Source: an uncultured Bacteroides sp. (GTDB taxonomy: Bacteria > Bacteroidota > Bacteroidia > Bacteroidales > Bacteroidaceae). Taken from it: a DNA stretch of 17,120 bases. The translations under genes and the position numbers were made by a program. The stretch covers positions 1 through 17,120 of the forward strand of contig USSR01000063.1 in assembly GCA_900557355.1 (NCBI GenBank), given 5' to 3'. The notes beneath the pieces were generated by a model. It ran no database searches. It was not told the DNA's origin and saw only the letters and a list, made by a program, of their open reading frames with translations. Positions 8,559 to 15,337 of this stretch are shown one piece after another (position 1 is the first letter of the stretch; every line of letters begins with the position of its first letter).

Positions 8559-9107
8559 ATGAACCATTTGAAAATTATTTTGATGTCTCTAATTGGTTAT
8601 TTCTATAACAATATAGTTACATATATTCCATCTCACATAATACGTAAATATTGTCTTATAATGTTTGGTGGCAAGATAGGCCATCATACACGAATTGATA
8701 TGTGTGGATATATAGGCAGAGTAACAAAACTAAATATAGGAAACTATACCCATATTAATAGAGGGTGTATTTTACAAGCATTTGGTGGTATAACTATTGG
8801 AAATAGTGTCTCGATTAGTCACCGATGCAACATTATTAGCGGTGGACATGATGTTAACTCTCCCACATTTGAAGGAGATCATCAACCTATTGTTATTGGT
8901 GATTATGTCTGGATTGGAGTGGGAGCGACAATATTAAAAGGGGTAACAATAGGTAAGGGGGCGGTAGTGGCAGCAGGAGCTGTAGTGACTAAAGACGTTC
9001 CAGATTATGCTATCGTGGGTGGCATTCCTGCAAAAATAATAGGCGAACGAAATCATGACTTAAAGTATCAGTGTATAAGTTCGAGGAGGTGGTTACTCTT
9101 ACAATAG
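8559..9107 (+). CDS. Left-handed beta-helix (hexapeptide-repeat) acetyltransferase, WcaF-like
   Basis: Acyl-CoA-dependent O-acetyltransferase of the hexapeptide-repeat family (WcaF, NodL, CysE-type fold), expected to work as a cytosolic trimer. The 182 residues have a hydrophobic N-terminal section (about 5-40), then isoleucine/glycine-rich hexapeptide turns (IGNYTHI, ITIGNSVSI, IVIGDYVWIGVGATIL, VTIGKGAVVAAGAVV). H97 in SGGHDVNSP is the likely catalytic histidine. A GGIPAKIIGERN closing segment is typical of this group. It is the second possible acyltransferase of the locus besides the AT3 protein, so the capsule may carry more than one acyl group. The last 12 or so residues (CISSRRWLLLQ) look unlike the usual tail, and the gene ends at the longest spacer of the window. 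Confidence 0.86.
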   Translation: MNHLKIILMSLIGYFYNNIVTYIPSHIIRKYCLIMFGGKIGHHTRIDMCGYIGRVTKLNIGNYTHINRGCILQAFGGITIGNSVSISHRCNIISGGHDVNSPTFEGDHQPIVIGDYVWIGVGATILKGVTIGKGAVVAAGAVVTKDVPDYAIVGGIPAKIIGERNHDLKYQCISSRRWLLLQ

Positions 9108-9216
9108 TAAATCTTCATGGAGATTAGCATCCGATGAAACGGATTATATATACTTCTGTCGATGAATATTGTGAATAACTTTATATCGTTAGTGTTTACC
9201 TTATACCCTATTTTGT
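9108..9216 (+). other. Longest intergenic spacer, block A/B junction
   Basis: This 109-bp spacer holds two short inverted repeats: AATCT/AGATT (9110-9125, 6-nt loop) and ATCCG/CGGAT (9129-9144, 6-nt loop). Neither has a U-run, so they are not a convincing terminator. Two short reading frames are present: MKRIIYTSVDEYCE (9134-9178), and a 20-residue hydrophobic one (9162-9224) that overlaps the start of the next gene by 8 bp. The first resembles the N-terminus of a glycosyltransferase and may be debris of a lost gene. No promoter consensus was found. It separates two differently spaced and differently composed groups of genes. Confidence 0.4.
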
Positions 9217-10338
9217 ATGAATAAGAAAAAAATATGTTGGATTACTCCAGATTGCTTCATTGACTGCGATTTGAATTATTTCAATATGCATGAAATTTTA
9301 AAGCATTATGATATTCATTGGATCGTACTTTTTAGTAGGAATAATAGGTTCAAAGAGTCAGACTTCGAACAAATAAGGAAAGAAAATATGAATTTGACAA
9401 TTGAATTTTTTAGGTTCAATTATAAAATGCGCAATCCTAAGAATATTCTAATAAATATACGCCTTGGCAAAGCTATAAAAAGGCAAACTCCTGATATAAT
9501 TTATATGAATGATAGTATCTATTCACCATGGAAATTGCCAATGTTTTATTTATTACCAAAGAGACATTATATTCAAACAGCACATCAAGGAGAAGTTCAT
9601 ATAGGTATGGGACATAAAAGACTATTAAATATACTGCGTAGATTGGTTTATTCACGAGTGAAATATGTTAATATGTTTTCTAAGTCACAAGCGGAGCTTT
9701 TTCAAAAACATTTTCCTAGTTCAAGGGTATTTAAGATTCCATTAGCCTTAAAAGACTTTGGTGTTCCTACCATTGTGAAACCTAAAGATGGTATTATTCG
9801 ATTCCTTTCATTTGGTACAATTAATTATGCTAAAAATATTGATTTGTTAATAGATGCTGCATGTGTACTTTATGATAAAGGATATCGAAACTTTAGGGTA
9901 TCGATTAATGGTATGTGTAAAGATTGGAGTTTTTATCAGACAAAAATTAAATATCCAGAGCTTTTTGATATAGATATTCGGTCAATAGATAATTCTGAAA
10001 TAGCTAATCTATTTGCTTCCACTGACTATTTTGTTCAACCTTATAGAGTAGTGTCTCAAAGTGGCCCTACAAAAATTGCATTTAATTATAATATTCCAAT
10101 TATAGCATCAAATTTATTAGGCTTTTCTGATGAAATTCTTGAAGGTGTGAATGGATATCTTTTTGAACCAGGGAATGTAAACGATTTAGTTCGTGTAATG
10201 GCTAATGCCATAGATAAGTATGCATGTGATTATAGTAAGTTGAAAGCTTTAATGGCAGAGCATACAGAACAATACTATTCGTTTGGAAGAATTGCGTCTC
10301 TGTATGTGAAAATGTTTGATGATGTATTGAGTAAATAA
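9217..10338 (+). CDS. Atypical GT4-like glycosyltransferase (third of four)
   Basis: Predicted GT-B glycosyltransferase of 373 residues. The donor-domain opening IIRFLSFGTINYAKNIDLLIDAA and the closing GVNGYLFEPGNVNDLVRVMANAID are typical of GT4. Between them, the usual EX7E motif is replaced by VVSQSGPTKIAFNYNIPIIAS (starting at residue 279), in which Q281-S282-G283 stands where the first Glu would be. Some GT4-type subfamilies use such a QSG variant, so the protein need not be inactive. The N-terminal half (KICWITPDCFIDCDLNYF) is divergent. A+T content is high (60 bases from 9241: 17 G or C). It opens block B after the longest spacer. Confidence 0.78.
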   Translation: MNKKKICWITPDCFIDCDLNYFNMHEILKHYDIHWIVLFSRNNRFKESDFEQIRKENMNLTIEFFRFNYKMRNPKNILINIRLGKAIKRQTPDIIYMNDSIYSPWKLPMFYLLPKRHYIQTAHQGEVHIGMGHKRLLNILRRLVYSRVKYVNMFSKSQAELFQKHFPSSRVFKIPLALKDFGVPTIVKPKDGIIRFLSFGTINYAKNIDLLIDAACVLYDKGYRNFRVSINGMCKDWSFYQTKIKYPELFDIDIRSIDNSEIANLFASTDYFVQPYRVVSQSGPTKIAFNYNIPIIASNLLGFSDEILEGVNGYLFEPGNVNDLVRVMANAIDKYACDYSKLKALMAEHTEQYYSFGRIASLYVKMFDDVLSK

Positions 10339-10356
10339 ATCTTTAGATTGTTTCAA

Positions 10357-11343
10357 ATGAAAGAAAGGTTTAAATCAGCTATTAAAGGAAATAGCTTTAT
10401 TGTATGGCTACGGATTATATATGAAAAAATAGGAGAATCCTTTTCATTGACTTTGTATAATGGAAGCACAAATCAAACAAAGGATATATATAAGAAACAA
10501 GCTGAATTGCAAATCAGAATACATGCCTTGGAAAAGGGAATGTCTATTGGTAGAGTAAGGGTGGGATTTGGAAAAGAAAAGGCATTTTCTCTTATTGAGG
10601 ATCTTGCGGATTTGCTAAAAAAAGGTGGCTCGAAACAGTTTGTTGTTGAATCTGTCTCCGTCTTACAGAAGTATATCGAATTTAATGAGAATATGGGTGC
10701 TGCTATGGCTGATATAGAGATAGCACTCAATAAATTGTGCTCTTGTTACAATATAAAAAGCAATGATGTTGGCGGAATATATAATCTTAGCTTAAAAGAT
10801 GTTTCAAGTAAAACCCAATGTCCTTTTGATTCATTTTCTCAATCACGTTTTTCTATTCGTGATTTTGGTGATTCACCATTAGATATAGATAAAGTTTATG
10901 CTGCATTAAAACTTTGTGAACGCACTCCATCAGCTTGTAATAGACAGAGTTGGGTAATTCATGTGTATACAGAAAATAAGTTAGTTGAAAAAATGTTCAA
11001 GTTACAAGGAGGGAGCAAGGGGTTTTATGAACAAATGCAATGTGCTATTCTTATATGTGGTGATTTGAGGAATTATGGCTTTTATGAACAAAATCTACCT
11101 TTTGTTGATGGAGGACTTTATGCGATGAATCTTCTTTACTCCCTTCATTATAATGGATTAGCTACCATACCATTGACTATGGGACATAAATGGAGAGTCA
11201 TAAAAAAGATAAAGCAAGAAATGAATATTCCCGGAAATGAGATTCCAGTTCTTTTGATAGGTGTTGGAACGTATAAGGATGACTTTAAAGTTGCAGTTTC
11301 GCATCGCTATTCATATAAACAGTATGTAAAATTTAATCAATAA
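10357..11343 (+). CDS. Nitroreductase-family flavoprotein with long N-terminal extension
   Basis: Predicted FMN-dependent oxidoreductase. The only upstream in-frame start is a TTG at 10348, so the ATG at 10357 (MKERFKSAIK) is preferred, giving 328 residues. About residues 160-312 form the nitroreductase fold: SRFSIRDF (163-170), TPSACNRQSW (190-199; the FMN-contact region with N195 and R196), FVDGG (249-253) and a closing PVLLIGVGTYK. The first 150 residues precede the fold and are helical and polar, with HALEKGMSIGR (56-66) and VGFG (69-72). Ordinary nitroreductases are about 200 residues and lack this part. It lies 3 bp upstream of pyruvyl transferase B. The substrate is unknown; it could act on a sugar, on a lipid, or as an electron donor to another enzyme. 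Confidence 0.83.
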   Translation: MKERFKSAIKGNSFIVWLRIIYEKIGESFSLTLYNGSTNQTKDIYKKQAELQIRIHALEKGMSIGRVRVGFGKEKAFSLIEDLADLLKKGGSKQFVVESVSVLQKYIEFNENMGAAMADIEIALNKLCSCYNIKSNDVGGIYNLSLKDVSSKTQCPFDSFSQSRFSIRDFGDSPLDIDKVYAALKLCERTPSACNRQSWVIHVYTENKLVEKMFKLQGGSKGFYEQMQCAILICGDLRNYGFYEQNLPFVDGGLYAMNLLYSLHYNGLATIPLTMGHKWRVIKKIKQEMNIPGNEIPVLLIGVGTYKDDFKVAVSHRYSYKQYVKFNQ

Positions 11344-11346
11344 GTG

Positions 11347-12381
11347 ATGAGAATCGGATTACTAACATATCATCATTCTGCAAACTATGGTGCAGTAATG
11401 CAAAGTTATGCAACGTGTCGAGCCCTAAAAGAACTAGGTCATGAAGTTGAATTTATAAATTTCCGGCAAGATGAAAAAAGATCGAATAGTTCGATAATCT
11501 TTTATTTTAAGATAAAAGCGTTTGATAGATTTATGGAAACATTTTATCCTAGTGAAACAAAGGTGATTCAATCTATGGACGACTTAAATGCAATAGCTTC
11601 AAATTATGATTGTTTAATGGTAGGCAGTGATCAAGTTTGGAATCCGGGGATCAGTCAGAGTAAATGCTTGGCATACTTCTTGGATTTTGGAGAATCTGAC
11701 ATTCGAAGAATCTCCTATGCTTCTAGTTTTGGAATTTCAAAATGGCCTGAACAATATCAGAGTTTACTACCGAGCATAAATAGCTCTCTTCATAGATTTT
11801 GTAGCATAAGTGTTAGAGAAGAGACTGGAAAATATCTTTTGAATAGCTTATTTAAACTCAACTCACAAGTAGTTTTAGACCCTACGCTATTACATGCTGA
11901 CTATAATGAAATAACAGGAAGTATAGTGAATAATGATGAGGTGATTTGTTATTTACTCAATAGAGGTAAACTACAATTGGAGAAAACAATCAGGCTATCG
12001 AGATCTTTGGGTAAAACACCAAAAATGATTTCAACCATTAGACCTACATTTGGTTTTAGGTATGTTTATCCACCATCGATTGAGAATTGGATTAGGTATA
12101 TTGCCGGAGCTAAATTTGTAATAACGGACTCTTTTCATGGATTAGCCTTCAGCTTGATTTACAATAAACAGTTTGTTGTGATATCTCCTAGTAATGGGAA
12201 AAATAGTAGATTAAAGGATTTACTTAAATCTGTGGGTCTTGAAGATAGATATTTTGATGAAAATGATCCAATTATATACCGTGAACTGCAAAATAAAAAA
12301 ATAGATTACAATAAAGTGAATTCAAAGCTTGAAATTTTAAAGAAAGTTTCATGGGATTATCTTAAAAATGCTCTTCAATAG
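11347..12381 (+). CDS. Polysaccharide pyruvyl transferase family protein, copy B
   Basis: Second CsaB/WcaK-type pyruvyl transferase of the locus, 344 residues. The ATG at 11347 is preferred over the GTG directly before it at 11344, because MRIGLLTYHHSANYGAVMQS then matches copy A (MKIGILTFHCAHNYGAVLQT). Shared motifs are GSDQVWNPG (93-101) and DSFHGLAF (261-268) with the conserved histidine H264. The two copies agree at these motifs but differ widely between them, so they probably act on different acceptors rather than being a recent duplication. It follows the nitroreductase gene by 3 bp, repeating the redox-then-pyruvyl-transferase arrangement seen at 2787-5019. Cytoplasmic; reaction inferred from the family. 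Confidence 0.87.
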   Translation: MRIGLLTYHHSANYGAVMQSYATCRALKELGHEVEFINFRQDEKRSNSSIIFYFKIKAFDRFMETFYPSETKVIQSMDDLNAIASNYDCLMVGSDQVWNPGISQSKCLAYFLDFGESDIRRISYASSFGISKWPEQYQSLLPSINSSLHRFCSISVREETGKYLLNSLFKLNSQVVLDPTLLHADYNEITGSIVNNDEVICYLLNRGKLQLEKTIRLSRSLGKTPKMISTIRPTFGFRYVYPPSIENWIRYIAGAKFVITDSFHGLAFSLIYNKQFVVISPSNGKNSRLKDLLKSVGLEDRYFDENDPIIYRELQNKKIDYNKVNSKLEILKKVSWDYLKNALQ

Positions 12382-12392
12382 AGGTATAGGCT

Positions 12393-13499
12393 ATGGAAAA
12401 GAAACGAATTTGCTACTTAGTGTCCTCGCTATGCAACGAAGGACCTGTCAATGTAATGTATAACATCATTAAGAATATTGATTTCTTAAAATTTGAAGTC
12501 TCTATTATTACATTTGTTCCAGAGAAAGAAACGACAAGAATGCATGATTTCTCAAAATTACCTATAAGTATATATCAACTTTCGAAGAATAAATTTCTGA
12601 ATCCAATTTCATTATATTTAAGGCTAAAAGACACTGTTAATGAGATTGAACCGAATGTGTTACATGCTCATTGTCCGCGATCTTTATATCTTATGGCATT
12701 TCTTCCAAAGAAATTTATTAAGATATTCACTATTCACAATTATCCAAATGAGTTTCAGATTGTATTATATGGCAAAATTAAAGGTGAAATTGTTATTTTA
12801 CTTGATCATATTTTCACTCGTTGGATAAAAAATGGGATTTGTTGTGCTCCCAATATTAGAGAAGATTATTTAACTAATAAAGGTTGGGATTTTAAATGTA
12901 TTCCTAATGGTTCCTCTATGCCTGTTTGGAAGTATAATGACGATGAAAAATCAAAATATCGAAAAGAATTTGGATTGAAAGAGGGGATGAAATATTTCAT
13001 TTTTATTAGTCGATTCTCACAAGAAAAGAATCCTGATATTATCATCCATGCGTTTCGTTTACTCGACAGATCAGACATTGGACTTGTGATGCTTGGTAAG
13101 GGCCCCATGTGGGATGAGCTTAAAAAACAAGAAAGTACAAATATCATAATGCCTGGTTTTTCAAACAGGGTTTATGATTATATAATTGCATCTGATTTTT
13201 ATATATCGGCTTCCAATACAGAAGGATTGGCGAATACCTTGTTGGAAAGTATGAGTGTTGGACTTCCTATGCTTTTGTCTGATATTCCATCGCATAGAGC
13301 AGTAATGAATATGTTGGGAGATGATACAGGTATTCTCTACAATCAACACAATCAGAAAGAGTTGCTTGAAGGGATAACAAGAATACTGGAATTTGATAGT
13401 TTAAAGGCTTCAGAAAACATTCAATACGTTTACACTAAAGAGTTTACCTCTGAAGTAATGTCTAGGCGCTATCAAGAAGAATATATAAACCTTTTATAA
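12393..13499 (+). CDS. GT4-family glycosyltransferase (fourth of four)
   Basis: Predicted GT-B sugar transferase of 368 residues. Seen: an N-terminal strand KRICYLVSSLCNEGPVNVMYN, an acceptor-side FTIHNYPNE segment, the donor-domain start YFIFISRFSQEKNPDIII, and MLGKGPMWDELKKQ. The EX7E motif runs E277 to E285 in NTEGLANTLLESMSVGLPML. It starts 11 bp after pyruvyl transferase B, and its TAA overlaps by one base (TAATG) a 13-codon reading frame leading exactly to the epimerase gene. A third-to-fifth sugar in the repeat is plausible; the donor is unknown. Confidence 0.88.
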   Translation: MEKKRICYLVSSLCNEGPVNVMYNIIKNIDFLKFEVSIITFVPEKETTRMHDFSKLPISIYQLSKNKFLNPISLYLRLKDTVNEIEPNVLHAHCPRSLYLMAFLPKKFIKIFTIHNYPNEFQIVLYGKIKGEIVILLDHIFTRWIKNGICCAPNIREDYLTNKGWDFKCIPNGSSMPVWKYNDDEKSKYRKEFGLKEGMKYFIFISRFSQEKNPDIIIHAFRLLDRSDIGLVMLGKGPMWDELKKQESTNIIMPGFSNRVYDYIIASDFYISASNTEGLANTLLESMSVGLPMLLSDIPSHRAVMNMLGDDTGILYNQHNQKELLEGITRILEFDSLKASENIQYVYTKEFTSEVMSRRYQEEYINLL

Positions 13500-13540
13500 T
13501 GAGTAAAAAGTCTAAGAAAATTAATCATATACCTCATTAA
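13499..13540 (+). other. 13-codon linking mini-ORF
   Basis: ATG at 13499 overlaps the TAA of the upstream GT4 gene (TAATG), and its own TAA (13538-13540) overlaps the epimerase ATG at 13540, again as TAATG. It encodes MSKKSKKINHIPH, basic and of no known family. The exact fit on both sides could let ribosomes pass from one gene to the next by stop-start coupling. It may also be chance in a 40-bp spacer. Function unknown. Confidence 0.3.
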
Positions 13541-14502
13541 TGAAAAAGATACTAATTACAGGTGGAAGCGGATTTATTGGTACTAATCTGATAGAACATC
13601 TGTTAAAAAAAACAGATGCCGAACTTCTTACTTTCGATATTAATGAGCCTAAAATCGATTCTCACAATAGATTTTGGAAACGCGTGGATATTAGAGAGTA
13701 TGAAGAGTTGAGGGAGAAAATTGTGGAATACAAACCGGATATAGTGATTCATCTGGCAGCTCGAACAGATTTAAGAGGCTTGACTTTGAAAGATTACGAT
13801 GCCAATATGACTGGAGTAAGTAACCTGTTGAAAGCAATTGATGAAGCTGGTACAGTCCAAAAAGCAGTGTTTGCTTCATCAATGTATGTGTGTGAACCCG
13901 GATACATGCCTAAAGATTTTGAAGACTATGCGCCTCATACACTTTATGGAGAAAGTAAAGTTGAAACAGAAAGAAGAATAAAGAAGGCAAATCCGTCTTA
14001 TACATGGAGCATTATAAGGCCCACATCAATCTGGGGACCATGGTTTGGAGAACCTTACGATAAATTTTTCCATATTGTGATGAATCGTATGTATTTTCAT
14101 ATGGGCAAGAAAGCTTGTAAAAAGACGTATGGATATGTTGACAATGCTATTTATCAAATAGAATCTATCTTGAAGGCGGAGTCTGAAAAAGTGAACAGAA
14201 ATGTGTATTATCTAGGAGACTACGAAGCCTATTCTATCACAGATTGGGCTAATGAAATAGCAAATATCGAAGGTATTAAAATTCCTCATGTCCCTTATTT
14301 TTGCTTCCGATGGATGGGATATGTGGGGGATTGTTTAAAAAAAATAGGAATCGCTTTCCCTATGACTAGCTTCCGACTGCATAATATGACAACGAACAAT
14401 GTTCATAATTTGGAGCCTATAAAATCAATAGCTCCTCATTTGCCGGTATCTAGGGTAGAGGGTACTAAGGTCACTTTAGATTGGATTCATAAATATGAGT
14501 AA
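13540..14502 (+). CDS. NAD(P)-dependent sugar epimerase/dehydratase (extended SDR)
   Basis: Predicted cytosolic nucleotide-sugar-modifying enzyme of the extended short-chain dehydrogenase family, 320 residues. The NAD-binding loop is G8-G9-S10-G11-F12-I13-G14. VIHLAAR lies at 69-75, FASSMYV at 111-117 (S113 or S114 as the catalytic Ser position), and the catalytic pair Y136-x3-K140 sits in YGESK. RPTSIWGPW and a substrate-domain C-terminus follow. It is the only nucleotide-sugar enzyme in the locus. Whether it is a 4-epimerase, a dehydratase or a reductase cannot be decided from these motifs. Two runs of eight A (13605-13612, 14337-14344) and a hairpin-forming inverted repeat lie inside the coding sequence. 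Confidence 0.86.
   Translation: MKKILITGGSGFIGTNLIEHLLKKTDAELLTFDINEPKIDSHNRFWKRVDIREYEELREKIVEYKPDIVIHLAARTDLRGLTLKDYDANMTGVSNLLKAIDEAGTVQKAVFASSMYVCEPGYMPKDFEDYAPHTLYGESKVETERRIKKANPSYTWSIIRPTSIWGPWFGEPYDKFFHIVMNRMYFHMGKKACKKTYGYVDNAIYQIESILKAESEKVNRNVYYLGDYEAYSITDWANEIANIEGIKIPHVPYFCFRWMGYVGDCLKKIGIAFPMTSFRLHNMTTNNVHNLEPIKSIAPHLPVSRVEGTKVTLDWIHKYE
13597..13618 (+). repeat. Perfect 8-bp inverted repeat with A6 loop inside the epimerase gene
   Basis: CATCTGTT (13597-13604) and AACAGATG (13611-13618) are exact reverse complements separated by AAAAAA. The element begins 57 bases after the start of the epimerase reading frame. In RNA it would form an 8-bp stem with a 6-base loop close to the start codon. 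It lies within codons for EHLLKKTDA, so it may be incidental. Confidence 0.5.
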
Positions 14503-14544
14503 AAGAGGCAGTATATGTTTTATTAATGGATAAAGCTATTTTTT

Positions 14545-15300
14545 ATGAAAGTTTCAATTATAACTTCGTGCTACAATCGTGCAGCAACGATTAGGAGTGC
14601 TATCGAGAGTGTCTTAGCACAGGATTATAATGACATAGAGTTTATTGTGGTGGATGGCTCCAGTACGGATGGTTCGTTGGATATTATCCGAGAATATGTA
14701 GATCGAATTTCGATCATTATATCGGAACCTGACCATGGTATGTATGAGGCTATCAATAAGGGTATTCGTGTGGCTACGGGAGAGATAATTGGATTGCTGC
14801 ATTCGGATGATTTTTTTTATGATAATGGGGTAATTGGGCGCATTGTAAAACGAATAAAACGGACACATGCTGATTTCTTATATGGTGATGGTCTCTTTGT
14901 GAATCCTGATAATACGAACAAAGTGGTGCGCAACTGGATTGGGGGAGGGTATCGTCTTTGGAAAGTGCGTCATGGATGGCTTCCGCTTCATCCCACTTGC
15001 TATATACGACGCGATGTAATGATGAGACTGGGGCTTTATAACGAGAGTTATAAAATTGCAGCTGATAGTGACCTATTGGTACGCTATCTGTTGACCGGTG
15101 GACTCACGGTGACATATCTCAATGAATATATCGTGCGGATGCGTATGGGTGGGCTTTCTACTGATAGTGCTAAACGTAAGAAGATGTGGGAAGAGGATAT
15201 TAGGGTGTATGTCTCGCACGGATTATGGCCTACTTTGACCAAATTGGAAAAGATGGCTTGGAAAGTACCGCAATTTGTACTCGCATTACTGAAAAAATAG
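14545..15300 (+). CDS. GT2-family glycosyltransferase (GT-A fold)
   Basis: Predicted inverting sugar transferase, 251 residues, cytoplasmic or membrane-associated. N-terminal MKVSIITSCYNRAATIRSAI and IVVDGSSTDGS (D37 in the first nucleotide-binding motif) are classic GT2. DHGMYEAINKGIRVATGEIIG leads to the metal-binding aspartates in LHSDDFF (S87-D88-D89). HPTCYIRRD and ADSDLLVRYLLTGG mark the acceptor half. Its place directly before the priming transferase, in the conserved-looking right end, suggests it may add an early (perhaps second) sugar; that is inference. A run of eight T (14811-14818) follows the catalytic DD codons. The start at 14545 leaves a 42-bp spacer. Confidence 0.88.
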   Translation: MKVSIITSCYNRAATIRSAIESVLAQDYNDIEFIVVDGSSTDGSLDIIREYVDRISIIISEPDHGMYEAINKGIRVATGEIIGLLHSDDFFYDNGVIGRIVKRIKRTHADFLYGDGLFVNPDNTNKVVRNWIGGGYRLWKVRHGWLPLHPTCYIRRDVMMRLGLYNESYKIAADSDLLVRYLLTGGLTVTYLNEYIVRMRMGGLSTDSAKRKKMWEEDIRVYVSHGLWPTLTKLEKMAWKVPQFVLALLKK

Positions 15301-15337
15301 GTAATTATTCCAGATAAGAATTATAAAAATAAAGTGT

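Noticed and set aside
9110..9144. Inverted repeats in the 109-bp spacer as an intrinsic terminator
   Set aside because: The stems are only 5 bp and the following bases (TATATATACT) are not a U-run.
9209..9216. TATTTTG near the start of the atypical GT4 gene as a Bacteroides -7 promoter element
   Set aside because: It is one base short of TAnnTTTG, has no clear TTG at the right distance, and would place transcription start inside the coding sequence.
12866..13147. 93-residue reading frame on the - strand, and other - strand frames of 60-85 residues across the window
   Set aside because: All but the last one or two lie entirely inside well-supported + strand genes, they show no recognisable domain, and their low-complexity Ser/Ile/His-rich products are typical antisense shadows.
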